From: Cryoendolithus antarcticus
Lineage: Eukaryota; Ascomycota; Dothideomycetes; Cladosporiales; Cladosporiaceae
Reading direction: 5' to 3'
Assembly: GCA_002077065.1 (NCBI GenBank)
Contig: NAJO01000035.1
Span: 434,001 to 498,000, forward strand
DNA: 64,000 nucleotides
The first letter of the stretch is position 1. The number at the start of each line of letters is the position of its first letter. Of this stretch, positions 43,050 to 54,603 are shown in pieces. A model generated the notes under the pieces. That model made no database searches and was not told where the DNA came from. It saw only the letters and a list, made by a program, of their open reading frames with translations. A program made the translations under genes and the position numbers.

Positions 43050-44659
43050 TCACGGGACCTCTGCGTCCTCGTCATCTGCCTCAAATCCGAACGAGAAGCC
43101 AGCCGGCTCGTTCGCTGCAGCCACTGATTTCGTCAATTCCTCCCACTTGCCCTTGGCACCTTTGCTGAGCCTCTCGAGCTCCAGCATACCTTCCTCGAGT
43201 AGCGCAGGATCATGCTTTCCCAGTCGATCTTGGAAGAGCTGGTATGCATCGCCGATCGAGTCGCTGAAGCCGGAGATGCTCTGCTTCTGCTCCTTCAGAA
43301 AGTGTAGAACTGCACCAACACGCGCTCGAGGCACGAAGTTCTGTGTGATTGCGATACTCGGCGCTAGGTTCAGTACTAGATGGTACCACCCCGAAGGCAC
43401 ATGTAGCACTTCTCCCGCGTTACAAATGCCCTCGTAGCATCCTGGTGTCTGGCGAGCCTCGGCATGAAAGCCCAAGAGCCACTCCGCTATGCTCAAAGGA
43501 CTCGTAACCTCGCTCTGATCCTCGCTGACGTAAACACCGGGCGGTGGTGGTATATTGGGCGAGGATGGGAACATGATCCAATACTTGCTCCCGGTGATGA
43601 CCGCATTCCATGCACTCGTCGCGTTCGGGTCCTTGTGGAAGGTGCTGCCGCTGCGTGCAGGTCCTACGATAAGCCAACGATGATCAGGTCGCTGCTCGCC
43701 GAGCACCGAGAAGGTATCAAAGCCGAAGCATGTTGGTGGCCAGTAGTCTGCTCCCGGAAATGGCATCAAGGAGACGCTAAGTCGCATCTTCTCTGCGAAT
43801 GCTCGATCGAATAGGTAAAGCGGCGATTCATCGCTACTGTCGGTCATGTAGTTGAGATAAGTTGACAGAGGCCAGTCGACGGACTCGGCGCGAAACGCTA
43901 CGTTTGCGTACTTCTTGCGGAGTATTTCGAAAGACCACGTAGAGGCCACCGGCCACTGCTTCACGGGTGCAGTGAGAATGAAAGGCTGGCTGAACCATGT
44001 GGTCTGGAAGTCTTCCCGCGATAGATCGGACAGTCTAGTGATCTTGTTCGCCTGTGGAATGTTGCGCGCATAATCATTGAGTGGGACATGAGTGCAGAAG
44101 AACGGCCGATGTAGGAGATCGGAGAAAACACTCGAGCAGTCCACCATAGGCTCAACACGGGATGATTGCTGTAGAAATGTAGACCGCCAGGTGTCTTGCC
44201 AAGTGAAGTCTTTAGGAGATGACCTACCGTTGTCTCAGCAAATGTGCTGCCTTTGCCGCTTGCTTCATCATGGTGTACGGTGCTGCATAGTCCTTTGACA
44301 AGTGATCGCAAACATGGAGCACTGCAGAGACATCAAACTTACTCTATGAAAAGCGCTCTCCACAGCTCTTCATTCCTCGTGAAAGCATGCAGTTGCCGGC
44401 ATCCTGCTCCAAGCCTGAGCAACGTTGAAGCATCCAGGCCTTCAAGGATGTGACTCAAGAGCTCGTCTGGGAGTCGTGCGAAGAGTCCGCACGCTGTCTT
44501 ACAATCACGCTCGGCCGTAAGAGCATTGCCAGATGGTCGTACGCCCAAAGGATGGCGCTTCACGAGTGACACATCTTTCTCCTCAAGCGCTTGGGTTGCC
44601 ACGAGATCCAGTCTTTGACGCTTTGCTGGGCGAAGCAGATTTGGACGCTCCTCAAGCAT
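43050..44659 (-). CDS. F-box and JmjC-domain protein (2-oxoglutarate oxygenase)
   Basis: Two exons (44659-44343 and 44223-43050) give 496 aa. The join ELWRALFIE|SSPKDFTWQDTWRSTF is proposed because it is the only one I found that keeps both frames; the intron is 119 nt. The F-box spans about residues 62-105 (LFARLPDELLSHILEGLD). The JmjC domain has HxD in STFHKDPNATSAW, the 2-oxoglutarate Lys in GSKYWIMFP and the distal His in GEVLHVPSGWYH, so the Fe(II) triad is complete. It resembles the JMJD6/PTDSR-like group of lysyl hydroxylases or demethylases. The F-box suggests recruitment to an SCF ubiquitin ligase. The C-terminus is acidic (EADDEDAEVP). The substrate is unknown. Confidence 0.88.
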
Positions 44660-45073
44660 TGTTCGCTAGCTGCGGAGGTGTATGAGTCACCAAAGAGTCG
44701 ATATTCACTTAGCTACCCGACGAGAGTGCTGACCTGTCACAAACGTTGAGTCAGAGAAGAACTTCACTCGTCATGCAGTGTGGATGGATTCTGTGGAGTG
44801 GCGGTGCGCACGGACTCTTTTCGGGAGGGAATAGAAATTGTCACTTGCCGCTGCCAAAATTGTTTGACGATACAACCAAAGTATTTACACACAATCAACA
44901 ACACACATTCACCAGTAGAACCTCACGACTCTTACAGCAAGAGTCTGGTATCTACTTTACCAACACAACAAAACCACACACTCGGCGGAATCCTCAGGAT
45001 CTCCCCCGTCCACCCACTTCGCACACTACAGCTCACGGCGCAGTGCCAGTGAGCCTTCTACACTACCACAATC
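44660..45073. promoter_or_regulatory. Divergent promoter region, JmjC / eIF4A
   Basis: 414 bp between divergent starts. The eIF4A side is C/A-rich (ACACAATCAACAACACACATTC near 44887), as in highly expressed fungal leaders. Confidence 0.5.
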
Positions 45074-46489
45074 ATGGCGGACAAAGGACTCGAGGACATC
45101 GAGGCAGGTGAGCATACTCTATACCCGGAGCGCGAGTGTCAGCAAGGACGCGATGGCTGCAGCGGCAGCAGCAGCAGGTAGACGTGAGAATCAAGAGCAG
45201 AAAGTTGACAATACTTCACCACAGCCCAGATCGAGTCCAACTATGACGAGACTACCGACAACTTCGATGCGATGAACCTCAAGGCTGAGCTCCTTCGTGG
45301 AGTTTACGCCTACGGTTTCGAGCGCCCATCTGCGATCCAGCAGCGCGCTATTATGCCCGTGATCAAGGGTGAGTTCACAAATCTATGCGCACTTGACTGG
45401 CGAGCGGTGCTAATAAAAACAAGGCAACGATGTCATCGCACAGGCCCAGTCCGGTACCGGCAAGACCGCTACCTTCTCGATCTCCGTCCTTCAGAAGATC
45501 GACCCCGCGATCAAGTCTTGCCAGGCCTTGATCCTCGCACCGACTCGTGAGTTGGCGCAGCAGATTCAAAAGGTGGTTGTCGCCCTCGGCGACTTCATGC
45601 AGATCGAGTGCCACGCCTGCATTGGTGGTACCAGCGTGCGCGATGATATGAAGGCGCTCCAGGATGGTCCCCAGGTGGTGGTCGGCACTCCCGGCCGTGT
45701 CCACGACATGATCCAGCGCCGCGTGCTCAAGACCGACAGCATGAAGATGTTCGTCCTCGATGAGGCCGATGAGATGTTGTCTCGCGGTTTCACCGAGCAG
45801 ATCTACGATATCTTCCAGCTGCTCCCCCAGGCTACCCAGGTTGTCCTTCTTTCCGCCACCATGCCCCAGGATGTCCTCGAGGTTACCACCAAGTTCATGC
45901 GCGACCCCGTCCGCATTCTCGTCAAGAAGGATGAGCTCACCCTCGAAGGTATTAAGCAATTCTACATCGCTGTCGAGAAGGAGGACTGGAAGCTCGATAC
46001 GCTCTCCGACTTGTACGAGACCGTCACCATTACCCAGGCTGTCATCTTCTGCAACACCCGCAGAAAGGTTGACTGGCTCACCGACAAGCTCACCGCCCGC
46101 GACTTCACCGTCAGCGCGATGCACGGAGACATGGACCAGGGCCAGCGTGATATCATCATGAAGGAGTTCCGTTCCGGATCCTCGCGTGTGCTCATCGCCA
46201 CCGACTTGCTCGCCCGTGGTATCGACGTGCAGCAAGTGTCTCTCGTCATCAACTACGACCTGCCAGCCAACAGAGAGAACTACATCCACCGCATCGGTCG
46301 TGGTGGACGTTTTGGCCGCAAGGGTGTGGCCATCAACTTCGTCACCGCCGACGATGTGCGCATGATGCGTGAGATCGAGCAGTTCTACAGCACCCAGATC
46401 GAAGAGATGCCCATGAACGTGGCCGGTACGTGCAGTAACGGCAAATCTTATAGCGTTCACGATACTGACAATTCACAGACCTCATCTAA
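45074..46489 (+). CDS. TIF1: ATP-dependent RNA helicase eIF4A
   Basis: Four exons (45074-45107, 45225-45368, 45424-46425, 46479-46489) give 396 aa. Every DEAD-box motif is visible: the Q motif ([13 protein letters not shown]), motif I AQSGTGKT, Ia PTRELAQQ, Ib TPGR, II DEAD (LDEADEML), [26 protein letters not shown] and [13 protein letters not shown]. The last exon codes only for the end DLI. It unwinds mRNA leaders for ribosome scanning. G/C-ending codons dominate, consistent with high expression. Intron 1 (117 nt) contains a CAG-repeat stretch near 45160-45178. Confidence 0.97.
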
Positions 46490-47059
46490 ACGCCTCAACA
46501 CCCTCCACACCTTCGCCTCTGTTTTCGATCGAGTTTTGCGGTCGCCTCGCGCCGCCGACCTTGGGGTCGAAACCGAGGCATAAACTTGCTGGGCATTGAC
46601 CGCACACTGAAGGCCTTGACAGGCTGTCTACCGAGCGAACAACATGACAGCGTACATGGATCGACGCACTCCTGCTGAGAAAGAGTGCACAAAATGGCTT
46701 GAGTTTCCTAGACGGAGCGTGCTTTGCTGGGTTGTGCTGCGTGCTTTTGCGGATCGGATGGGGCTGTTCTTGCTGCGGCTACATTGCGACTTCGTATGCA
46801 GAGTATAAGCTATTACACTTACTTGTTCCAGTTGTGCGTGTCAGTGCTATAGGTGAGTGATTGGGCTGGCGAAGAGTGAAGGGAGTAAGGAAGGAGCGCC
46901 TTCAAAGGTAAGCATATCTTGACCTCACCTCATCTGGCCTCACTCCTCGCATCTTCTCTATTATTCTGCACCATGCTTCTGGGGCTATAGACCACCCCAT
47001 AGACCTATCTCCCTCCACGAACGCTTCCTTTGAGCATCATTCCATTCACGTTTCCCGCC
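46490..47059. other. Intergenic region eIF4A / coiled-coil gene
   Basis: 570 bp holding the eIF4A 3' flank and the promoter of the gene at 47060. No feature is recognised. Confidence 0.5.
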
Positions 47060-48655
47060 ATGGCGGCCCCAAAACCATCGCCTACCGATTTACTATGGGC
47101 ATACAAACTCAAGACAGGACACCAGCATCTCCTATCCCGCCTCCTCGCACTCGAATCAGCGAAGCTCGATCAAAACGCCCGACTGGACTTGATTGAAGAC
47201 AATGCATCCGCTGCCAGTGCCTCGGAGATAGCAAATTTGACGAAGCAAGTGAAGATATTACAAGATGGGGGCGGAACGATCAAGCAGATCGTGGCCTTGG
47301 AGAGGAGAATGGAAGAAAGAATGGAGGCTGTCGAAGCGGGTAGTGAGGCTGTGTGTCTGAAGGTGGACGAGATTGAAAGAGGTGGGAAGGAGAGGGTGGC
47401 GCTACAAGCTAAGGCGATGCAAGAGAGCGAGAAAGCCATAGTCAAACGGATGAAAACAATCGAGAACGTGGTCAGGAATGTGGACGGCAAGATTCAAGGT
47501 GTCGACAAGCGGATCGAAATTGTCGAGGGCATCGCGCAGAATGCAGACGACACGGTACGCGAAGTAACGAGTGTGCTCGCGAGACGTGGCGAGCAGATCG
47601 AAACGGTCACTGAGCGAGTCAATGTGGTCGAGACGGGGTCCGAGGGAGTACAGGAGGCTATCACTCGAATCAAAGCTGAGCAGAGGGAGCTTACTGCACT
47701 GATCGAGGAGCAGGGCAGGCTTCAAAGGCTTGCCATCGTGTCTCCGATGGTGCGTGCATCGGAGTCGGCCAACGCTGGAGGTGCTCTAGAGAGAACTCTG
47801 GCAAACGAGGCTCAATTTCCTCGGCCAGAGCCGGTCAAGAAGGCCCGCAAACCCACAGAGAAGACGAGAGCAGCAGCGCGAGAGCTTGCAAATCTACTCG
47901 AAGATACGCCACTTGCCGCGAGCTCGACAGGGGAGAAATCGAGAGCCACTCGCAACGCCCCAGTACGTCGAGGAAAGGGCTGGATCGAGGTCGAGCGTAC
48001 CCCCAGCTTACATGATGCACCGCCAGCTCACATCGGATCAACTCAGCAGCCAGTGGAACGGGTTGTCGGACAGCGCCCCGGTCGGCCGGCGAAGGCAGGC
48101 ACGAAACGAAAAGCAGCGGAGCTGGAGACAGAGATCGTAGTTGTGACCCAGCCCGGGACCGACACCCAGCCCGCATTTACACAGCGACAGACCCGCAGTC
48201 AGGCTGCCAGGAAGACTGCAGCAGCTCCTCTTGCGCCAACAGAAGTCGCCACCAAGACGAAGCAGCCGCTGGCGAAGAAAACGGCGACCAAGAAGGCAGC
48301 GACAGGAGGACGCAAGGGCAAAGCCGCAACCTCTACCACCAAGCCAGTCGCCGGAGTCTCTCAGGTAGACAGCTTGATCCTCCCGCCTGATGCCATCGCC
48401 TCTTCCCCTCCGCCGGCTCGACAGCCTCAGATACAATCACAGTCCCAGAAGCTGCCTTCTAGTCCGCTGTCACTACCACCTGATCCACCGTCCTCGCCTT
48501 CACCTCCACAAAGGCAGAAACCTACCGCTCTCGTCGAGTCCGAAGTAAAGCAAGGTCGAGGCCGGCCGAAGCAAGCCGAGAAACCGGCATCGAGGCGAGA
48601 GATAGTGCAATCTGACGACTGGGAGGAGTTCGAGAGGCAGTGCGAGGGGATCTAA
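47060..48655 (+). CDS. Coiled-coil protein with AT-hook-like motifs, unknown function
   Basis: Single exon, 531 aa from MAAPKPSPTDLLWAYKLKTG; an in-frame ATG ten codons earlier is possible. The first 220 aa are a long coiled coil with repeated V-D/V-E/I-E heptad-like units (KIQGVDKRIEIVEGI, ERVNVVETGSEGV). The rest is disordered, rich in Lys, Ala, Pro, Gln and Ser. It contains two AT-hook-like cores (GQRPGRPAKAG and QGRGRPKQAEK) and Lys/Ala runs like linker histones (TKTKQPLAKKTATKKAATGG). It ends with an acidic aromatic peptide, DDWEEFERQCEGI. This fits a chromosomal DNA-binding scaffold. I do not recognise the family. Confidence 0.8.
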   Translation: MAAPKPSPTDLLWAYKLKTGHQHLLSRLLALESAKLDQNARLDLIEDNASAASASEIANLTKQVKILQDGGGTIKQIVALERRMEERMEAVEAGSEAVCLKVDEIERGGKERVALQAKAMQESEKAIVKRMKTIENVVRNVDGKIQGVDKRIEIVEGIAQNADDTVREVTSVLARRGEQIETVTERVNVVETGSEGVQEAITRIKAEQRELTALIEEQGRLQRLAIVSPMVRASESANAGGALERTLANEAQFPRPEPVKKARKPTEKTRAAARELANLLEDTPLAASSTGEKSRATRNAPVRRGKGWIEVERTPSLHDAPPAHIGSTQQPVERVVGQRPGRPAKAGTKRKAAELETEIVVVTQPGTDTQPAFTQRQTRSQAARKTAAAPLAPTEVATKTKQPLAKKTATKKAATGGRKGKAATSTTKPVAGVSQVDSLILPPDAIASSPPPARQPQIQSQSQKLPSSPLSLPPDPPSSPSPPQRQKPTALVESEVKQGRGRPKQAEKPASRREIVQSDDWEEFERQCEGI

Positions 48656-49014
48656 AGGTCCAAGTCAATGGCTGCGCGTGACTATGATGCTGGTTAATGC
48701 GATGCTACTCGTTTCGCTCTCTGGATGTCCGACATGCTGAGATGGGTGAATCGACAATCTCTGTGTGCCATTTTGCTCATTATGTATTCACAGCCTTCGC
48801 TATGCAAATGCTCAAGGGCATCTCAGAAAAGCCGCCGTGAGCCTTATGCTCCGCTAATCAAACTCCGTCATCGAGTCTTTGAGCTCGGATATCCGTGAGA
48901 GGACTGTTTCAGGTCGTCCTAAAACTTCGTCTGTTCGTCGAATTTCCTCTCGGAGGGCACCCGTATAATTTCCCATCGAGTCCATTCCATTCCAATATCA
49001 TCATCACCTCCCTT
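48656..49014. other. Convergent 3' intergenic region
   Basis: 359 bp between the coiled-coil gene and Snx4. No feature was seen. Confidence 0.5.
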
Positions 49015-50926
49015 TCACACCGCAACGCCCACCCTCGCCTTCTGCCTTGCCTCGATGTCCTTGATCAAACCCTCCCATAGGTTGATATTATTCGCGTGGA
49101 AGTCAATATTCGCCTGCGCCAACCCCTCCAAACTCCCCTTAAACTCCACACCCTTGATCCTCTCGAAATCCCCAACCTCCTTGATAGCCTCCGTATCGAA
49201 CGCCTCGCTGGTAGTCTTCGCGCCATCAACCTCCGTAGTCAGCCTCGAGATCTGCACTTCCAGCTTCCGCTGCCTCTCGCGACGAGCTTGCTCGTGGTCG
49301 ACGCCGCGAACATCCTCGATTTTCTGGCGCAGGAACCCGGAGGCGCCGAGGTTGCCATGCGAGGCGAGGGTATCGCGTTCTTGGGCGGCTTTAGTGAGGT
49401 ATTCTGTTAGGCCTTCGAAGTCTAGCTGCTTTTGCTCGCGGGTGCGCATGAGGGTTTTGACGCTGTGGGAGTAGGATTCCATGTCCTTAAGGCTGCCGAG
49501 GTAATCCAGCTCCGTGTGCTCTTTGAGGATTTTCCAGAGCTCGCTTGTGTCTTTCAGGCAGGTGGAGAAGCTGGTCAGCTCGTCTGTCAGGCCGGGTTCG
49601 AGGGTCGCGAGTTTGAGGAACTGCACTGAGAGGTCTGAGTAGTCTACCTCGAGGTCTGCATCTCGCTTTGCGACGCGCGCGACGGTTTTGGAGACCGTGT
49701 TGAGGTCTTCGTCTAGCTTCTTCCCGCGGTCGTCGACTTCTGTGAAGCGCTTGTCGGTTTTGTGGACCTTGGTGAAGGCGTTGAGGAAGTTGTCGGTCCA
49801 GCTCTCGAGCACGGATGAGCCGCTCGACTCGCCGCCGGACATCGCACGGGAGGGCCGGCTCTTCATGACGGCGTTCCAGTCGCTGGATTCGAGGAAGAGG
49901 TTGAGGAGGACCGCGCGGCGCAGGACTGGGTGCAGGGTCAGGCGAGTGAGGAAGCGCTGGAGCGAGAAAGCGCGGCGGGCCGTGAAGGCGCTGTTGAAGC
50001 GATCACCGGTGAGGTGAGTGAGGTTGTGCTTCTCGGGGAGTGGAGGGACGGCGCATTGTGGGTACTCTTTGAGGAGGGTTTTATATAGGAAGAGGAAGTC
50101 TGTGAAGCGGCGGCGTACGGTCGCGTGGGAGGCTTGGAATGATTTAAAGTCGGTCTGTACGTGTCAGTCAGCGTCGACGAGCAAGCAATATTGAACAAGG
50201 GTGACTCACGTCGGTTGTCACCAGATATGAGGTGTATGCGTTCTGTGCGCCTTCACCCTCCTTCAGTGGCTTCGTGACAGTGCATTTGATCGATCCCTCC
50301 TCGCCGATACCCGCGAGGTCAGTAGCATCTCCGGATGGACCTCCCTTGGTCCACTGGGACGGGTTGTAATCGTCGTCGTTGCCTGACTCCATGTCGCTCA
50401 CGCTGGTGCCTTCGATTGCTTCTCCCCAATCCTCCTCGGTGCTGCCTTTCGCTGTGTGCAGACCGGTAGCTTTGCCCTTCCCCTCCTGAAGATGCGAGTC
50501 CTCGGCGTGCTTAGATACTGTCAGTCTGTCCAGCCACAGTGCGCTGCGGCTCTTGGGTGGAGGGCTGGTGTTATTGGTGTTCGGATCGGTTTCAGTGTCG
50601 GTATCGATGACGTCCCAGTCGTCGTCAGATGCAACGCCTGCTGCCTCAGCGTTTGGTGAGGATGAGCGCGCCGCCACACTGCGCGAAACTGGACTGGTAG
50701 ATGAGCCTTTGAGAGGTGAGCCACTCGAATGGAATACCTTAGGCTTGTCGTTGATGAGGTGCTCTGGGCGTTGGAGGCAGCCTGATTCGCGACCCGTCTT
50801 ATTCGGGATGCCTAAAACAGACACTGCCCATGGATTATGCAAGAGCTCCCCGTCGTGCGGGTCCGCCCGAGCCTTCTGTTCGTGCCGATTGGCTGGCGCC
50901 CCACCATTGTCTCGGCGGTCGTTCAT
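49015..50926 (-). CDS. SNX4: Sorting nexin-4 (Snx4/Atg24)
   Basis: Two exons (50926-50210 and 50154-49015) give 618 aa. The N-terminal 190 aa are disordered and acidic (DDDWDVIDTDTETD). The PX domain crosses the intron: YTSYLVTTD|TDFKSFQASHATVRRRFTDF, then REYPQ-like KEYPQCAVPPLPEKH. It contains the RRRFTDF phosphoinositide-binding strand. The BAR domain follows (SVLESWTDNFLNAFTKVHK ... EARQKARVGVAV). Snx4 binds PI3P on endosomes, recycles v-SNAREs and supports selective autophagy and pexophagy. The N-terminal start is the first ATG of the open frame; an additional small intron in the disordered part cannot be excluded. Confidence 0.92.
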
Positions 50927-51455
50927 CTTGGCGATATCACTACTTTGTTCGTATACTTTGATGAGTTGTTGATGGAAGTGTTTGTAGTCGCTTTACTTTC
51001 ACTCGCATTACCTACACGCCGCCGCGGTAACAGTTCCGCGTTTCTCGGCGGTTATACCCGCCGTAGCCTGCCTAACATGTGATTGCAAGTAGGGAAGGGA
51101 CTATGTCCCATTGTTGTAGGGCAGGAACGACGGAGGGCTAGCTGCCTCTTCATTTGACACGTCAACATAACTATACATACGAACACTATGCAGGCATTGT
51201 GGTAGTTTCACACTATCTACGCAACGCAGAAGCTCTGCATTGTCCTTTCTCTCTATTGGATAGTTCGGACTCTGCTCGACGATCCCCTGTCGAAGGATCG
51301 GTGTTGGTAGTTCGCTTGTGCCGCTAGGCTCGCAGTACAGCCAGCTGATTACCAGCAAGTCCGTTTCTTTCATGCATCCCTCCACTTGATTTTCCTCAGA
51401 CTCTGTTCATTATTTCCACGCCCAAACCGTTCAGCCGTCAGACACCATTGTCGAT
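50927..51455. promoter_or_regulatory. Divergent promoter region, Snx4 / P450
   Basis: 529 bp between divergent starts. Includes a CG-rich patch (CGCCGCCGCGGTAACAGTTCCGCG near 51016-51039). No gene is supported. Confidence 0.45.
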
Positions 51456-53340
51456 ATGGATGTGCTATCACCCCAGCGTCTGGGCTGGGCCATCGGGGTC
51501 GTGGTTTTGACTGGACTGCTCGAATTCTGGAGACGACTGCACTACCACCGTAGCCTGAGCAAGAATCTTCCAGGCCCACCCAGGAGTTACTTGTTCGGAC
51601 ATCTTATCTCGATGGGCAAGATCGTAGCCAAGCAACCGAAAAGTGCTGCACCACAGACGTACTCGATGCACATCAAGGAAGCGTATGGGCTTGGCGAATG
51701 GTTTTGTCTGGTATGTTGACCGCATCTCGACTTTGAGCTGCCGATCTGACTATACCCCAGGACGTTTGGTGAGTGCTCATGTCACAGTGCTTGTGATGCG
51801 GAGAGTGTGTGGTGTCAATCTGATAGCGACTAGGCCACTCGGACCAACAATTCTCGTTACATTTCTTCCCGAGATGATGCACGAATTCACTGTCAAGCAC
51901 TCAGCACTCAAGCATCCGGCCGTCGCTGAGTTCATGGAAAACTTCGGCGGCGAGGGGAACCTCGTCTCGGCTGAAGGCGCTACATGGAAGAAATGGCGAT
52001 CTGCCTTCAACCCTGGTTTCAGTGCCTCGCATCTCATGGCCATGGTTCCAGCACTCGTAGACCAGTGCGCAATATTTTGCAAGCTTATGGATGACCATGC
52101 AAAGCAGGAAGATTTGTTCCGCATGGAGCCTGCAACTACCAGGTTGACAGTTGACATCATTGCAAAAGTTGTCATGGATCACGATCTCAACTCTCAGACA
52201 AGTTCAAACGATCTCGTCAACGCATTCATATCACAGACCAGATGGCAGGCGATTGGGGCCCAATTCCAGCCAAGCGAGCTGATCGACTTCCGTCGTCCGT
52301 TCGTGCAGAGGTGGAACAACTATCGCATGAATCGCTACATCGGCCGTGTACTTGATGAGCGCTTTGCAGATCGACAACGTCAATCACACACGAAGCAGCA
52401 GAAGCACGTCATTGATCTCGCTCTGACAACGTATCTGAAGGAAGTGAAAGGAGCGACGGGATCAGACTCCAAGGTCGATAAGATGGACCCTGACTTCCGC
52501 GCTGGTGCTATTGCGAATATAAAAACCTTCGTTTTCGCTGGGCATGACACCACTAGGTGAGCCCTCGCATCAAAATCCGAGATGCTCAAATATTTCTGCT
52601 GATGCAAGGTCCTAGCTCGACAATCTGCTACTGCTATAACTACCTCTCCAAGAACCCCGACATGCTCGCCAAGATCCGCGCAGAACACGACAGTGTCTTC
52701 GGCTGGGATCCCTCCCTAGCTGCGCAAGCGATCAAAGACGACGCCCGCCTTCTGAATCGCCTCGAGTACACCACCGCAGCCATCAAAGAAGTCCTCCGCT
52801 TGCAGCCGCCAGCCAGCTCCATTAGAGTCGGCCAGGAAGGGTATCGTTTCTCCCTGAAACCCCACGGTCTATGGTCATGCCACTAACAGCTCGTACAGCT
52901 TCTTCATCCACGACCCCCAAACCGGCCAAGCAATCCACACCAAAGACCTCATGCTCTGGCCTGTCGACGTCGGCCTGCATCGCTCGCCCCTCTGGGGAGA
53001 TCCACACGTCTTCCGCCCCGAACGCTTCCTAGATCCCTCCACTAACACCAGCGCCTACGTCCCCTTCTCCAAAGGCCCGCGGAACTGCATTGGCCAGGAG
53101 CTCGCCATGATCGAGACGAAAGTCATCTTGGCCATGACGATCCGGAGCTTCGACTTCGAGGCTGCGTATAAGGAGCTGGGGAATCAGGAGCTGAGGGGGG
53201 ATGGGAGTGGGTACCCTGGGGATGTGGAGGGGGTGCAGGAGATGTGGGGGGATGAGGCGTATCAGATTCAACTTGGGACTGCGAAGCCGAGGGAGGGAAT
53301 GCCTTGTCGGTTGAGGAGGCGGAAGGGTGTAGGGAGCTAG
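51456..53340 (+). CDS. Cytochrome P450 monooxygenase with an 8-nt microexon
   Basis: Five exons (51456-51710, 51761-51768, 51834-52556, 52616-52840, 52899-53340) give 550 aa. All P450 landmarks are present: a membrane anchor near the N-terminus (WAIGVVVLTGLLEFW), a Pro-rich hinge (LPGPPRSYLFGHL), the I-helix oxygen-activation motif AGHDTTSS across an intron, ExxR in KEVLRLQPP, the PERF motif FRPERFLD and the haem-Cys loop FSKGPRNCIGQELA. Exon 2 is just GACGTTTG. It is required to link WFCL to DVWPLGPTIL, because skipping it breaks the frame. The enzyme sits in the ER and uses a P450 reductase. The substrate is unknown; the general pattern is that of fungal CYP4/CYP52-clan-like enzymes. No biosynthetic cluster genes lie next to it. 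Confidence 0.92.
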
Positions 53341-54603
53341 ATGTCACGTTTGATGCTAGGTGATGGTTACGGGCAGCCTTGCGAGTGTCTGCTGCGAGGT
53401 TTACACATGTTGGGCGGGAGAAGTGCCAACGGTCGGCGGCATGGGATTTCTTACAGGCTAGATATATTTGGATAGAATCTCACGCGCCAGCGCCGAGGGT
53501 TCTGCATTTGTAAGCGTCTCTACAGTATGTAACTCGTATAGCGCATTAATCTCCAAGGCCGTCGAGCCAGGCAGTACTTCTCGAGCGGTCTAGAGTTCAT
53601 CTCCCACGTGGTGTCAGGATCAAGGATCTTCCGGTGCCGGTAAGCTTATTTTTGGTCGACTCTCAATCTCCACAATTCCGCTTCCGACCTTGCCTTGCTC
53701 GCTTCCATCCAGCCTTGCATCCATCATATCTGGTCAGGACGGATGAGGTAGAATACGACACTTCACTTACATGCACTAGAGTGCTGTCCTGCTGGTATGC
53801 TAGTATCTGGAAGGTCCGTTCTGTTGTCGATTGACATGGGACAAGTAGAGCAAAGGCATCCAGATCTTTCGTAGATCACACGCACCGCCACAACCGCACT
53901 AGATTGCACTACTCCCAAACCTCCCCGACAGACAAGCCACAACCTTCTCCTCTAGACCACGCCTCAGGTGCTTGCTTTCGCTTGTCGCCCACACCGAAAT
54001 TGGACCGTTGTCGCACGCCGTGGCGTTGCCAAAACCTCACTTGGGAAAGCTCTATCTGGAAACGGCTTTGGTGGACTCTTTAGGCTGCGCTTCGAGTCGC
54101 GTGGCTGGCGGCCGTGGACTCGGCCTCGTCCTATCACTCTGTTTGGGCTCCTCCCTAGGCTTGAGCCGCCAGAATGTGCTTGTATCCGATGACCGTGCTC
54201 CCACGCCTGGGCTCAATGGGATACCCGTGGTGCTACGGATAGACTAGACCACGTGAAGGCGTCTGCCACAGAAGCTGAAGGCATGCCTCGACTCGCGCTC
54301 GAGAGTTGCTAGTCTGCTATGTTACCAACGGCCGGCAACGATAGTCGAACTCGCGAACTCTGGACCACTGGTAGTAGCCGGACGCGACCTGGCCTTGTAC
54401 GCCTCGTGGTGATCAGAGTTTCCAGACCTCAAGCCATGGGTCCATGTGATGAAGCTATTTTGCACATTTCGCCAAACAGAATAGGTATATAGCATTCTCG
54501 ATCTTGCTGATTCTCGTCAAGATCGTCCTTCTTGTATCGCATCCTGACATCTCGTCTTCACTCGCTTGTCCTACAGTCGTTTCACCGTTTCGTTTCTTCA
54601 GAG
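53341..54603. other. Intergenic region upstream of the WSC gene
   Basis: 1.26 kb with no supportable gene. It includes a TATA box at 54486 and a tRNA-like fragment near 54330-54385 that is not a credible gene. CpA/TpG levels are normal. Confidence 0.5.
54486..54492 (+). promoter_or_regulatory. TATA box of the WSC gene
   Basis: TATATAG lies 112 nt upstream of the ATG at 54604 and is followed by a C/T-rich leader. It is the same heptamer, at a similar distance, as in front of the AA9 gene. Confidence 0.55.

Noticed and set aside
45108..45224. Possible cassette exon (CAG-repeat piece) inside eIF4A intron 1
   Set aside because: The 35-nt segment would break the frame and leave a 36-nt first intron, too short for these genes.
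45375..46460. Long (361-codon) antisense open frame across eIF4A
   Set aside because: It is the mirror of a highly biased coding region; the sense strand carries every DEAD-box motif.
54325..54385. tRNA-like fragment on the minus strand with GTTCGA and a CCGGC end
   Set aside because: The T-stem pairs only partly, the B-box is mismatched, no D-arm or anticodon stem of correct size exists and total length is about 50 nt.
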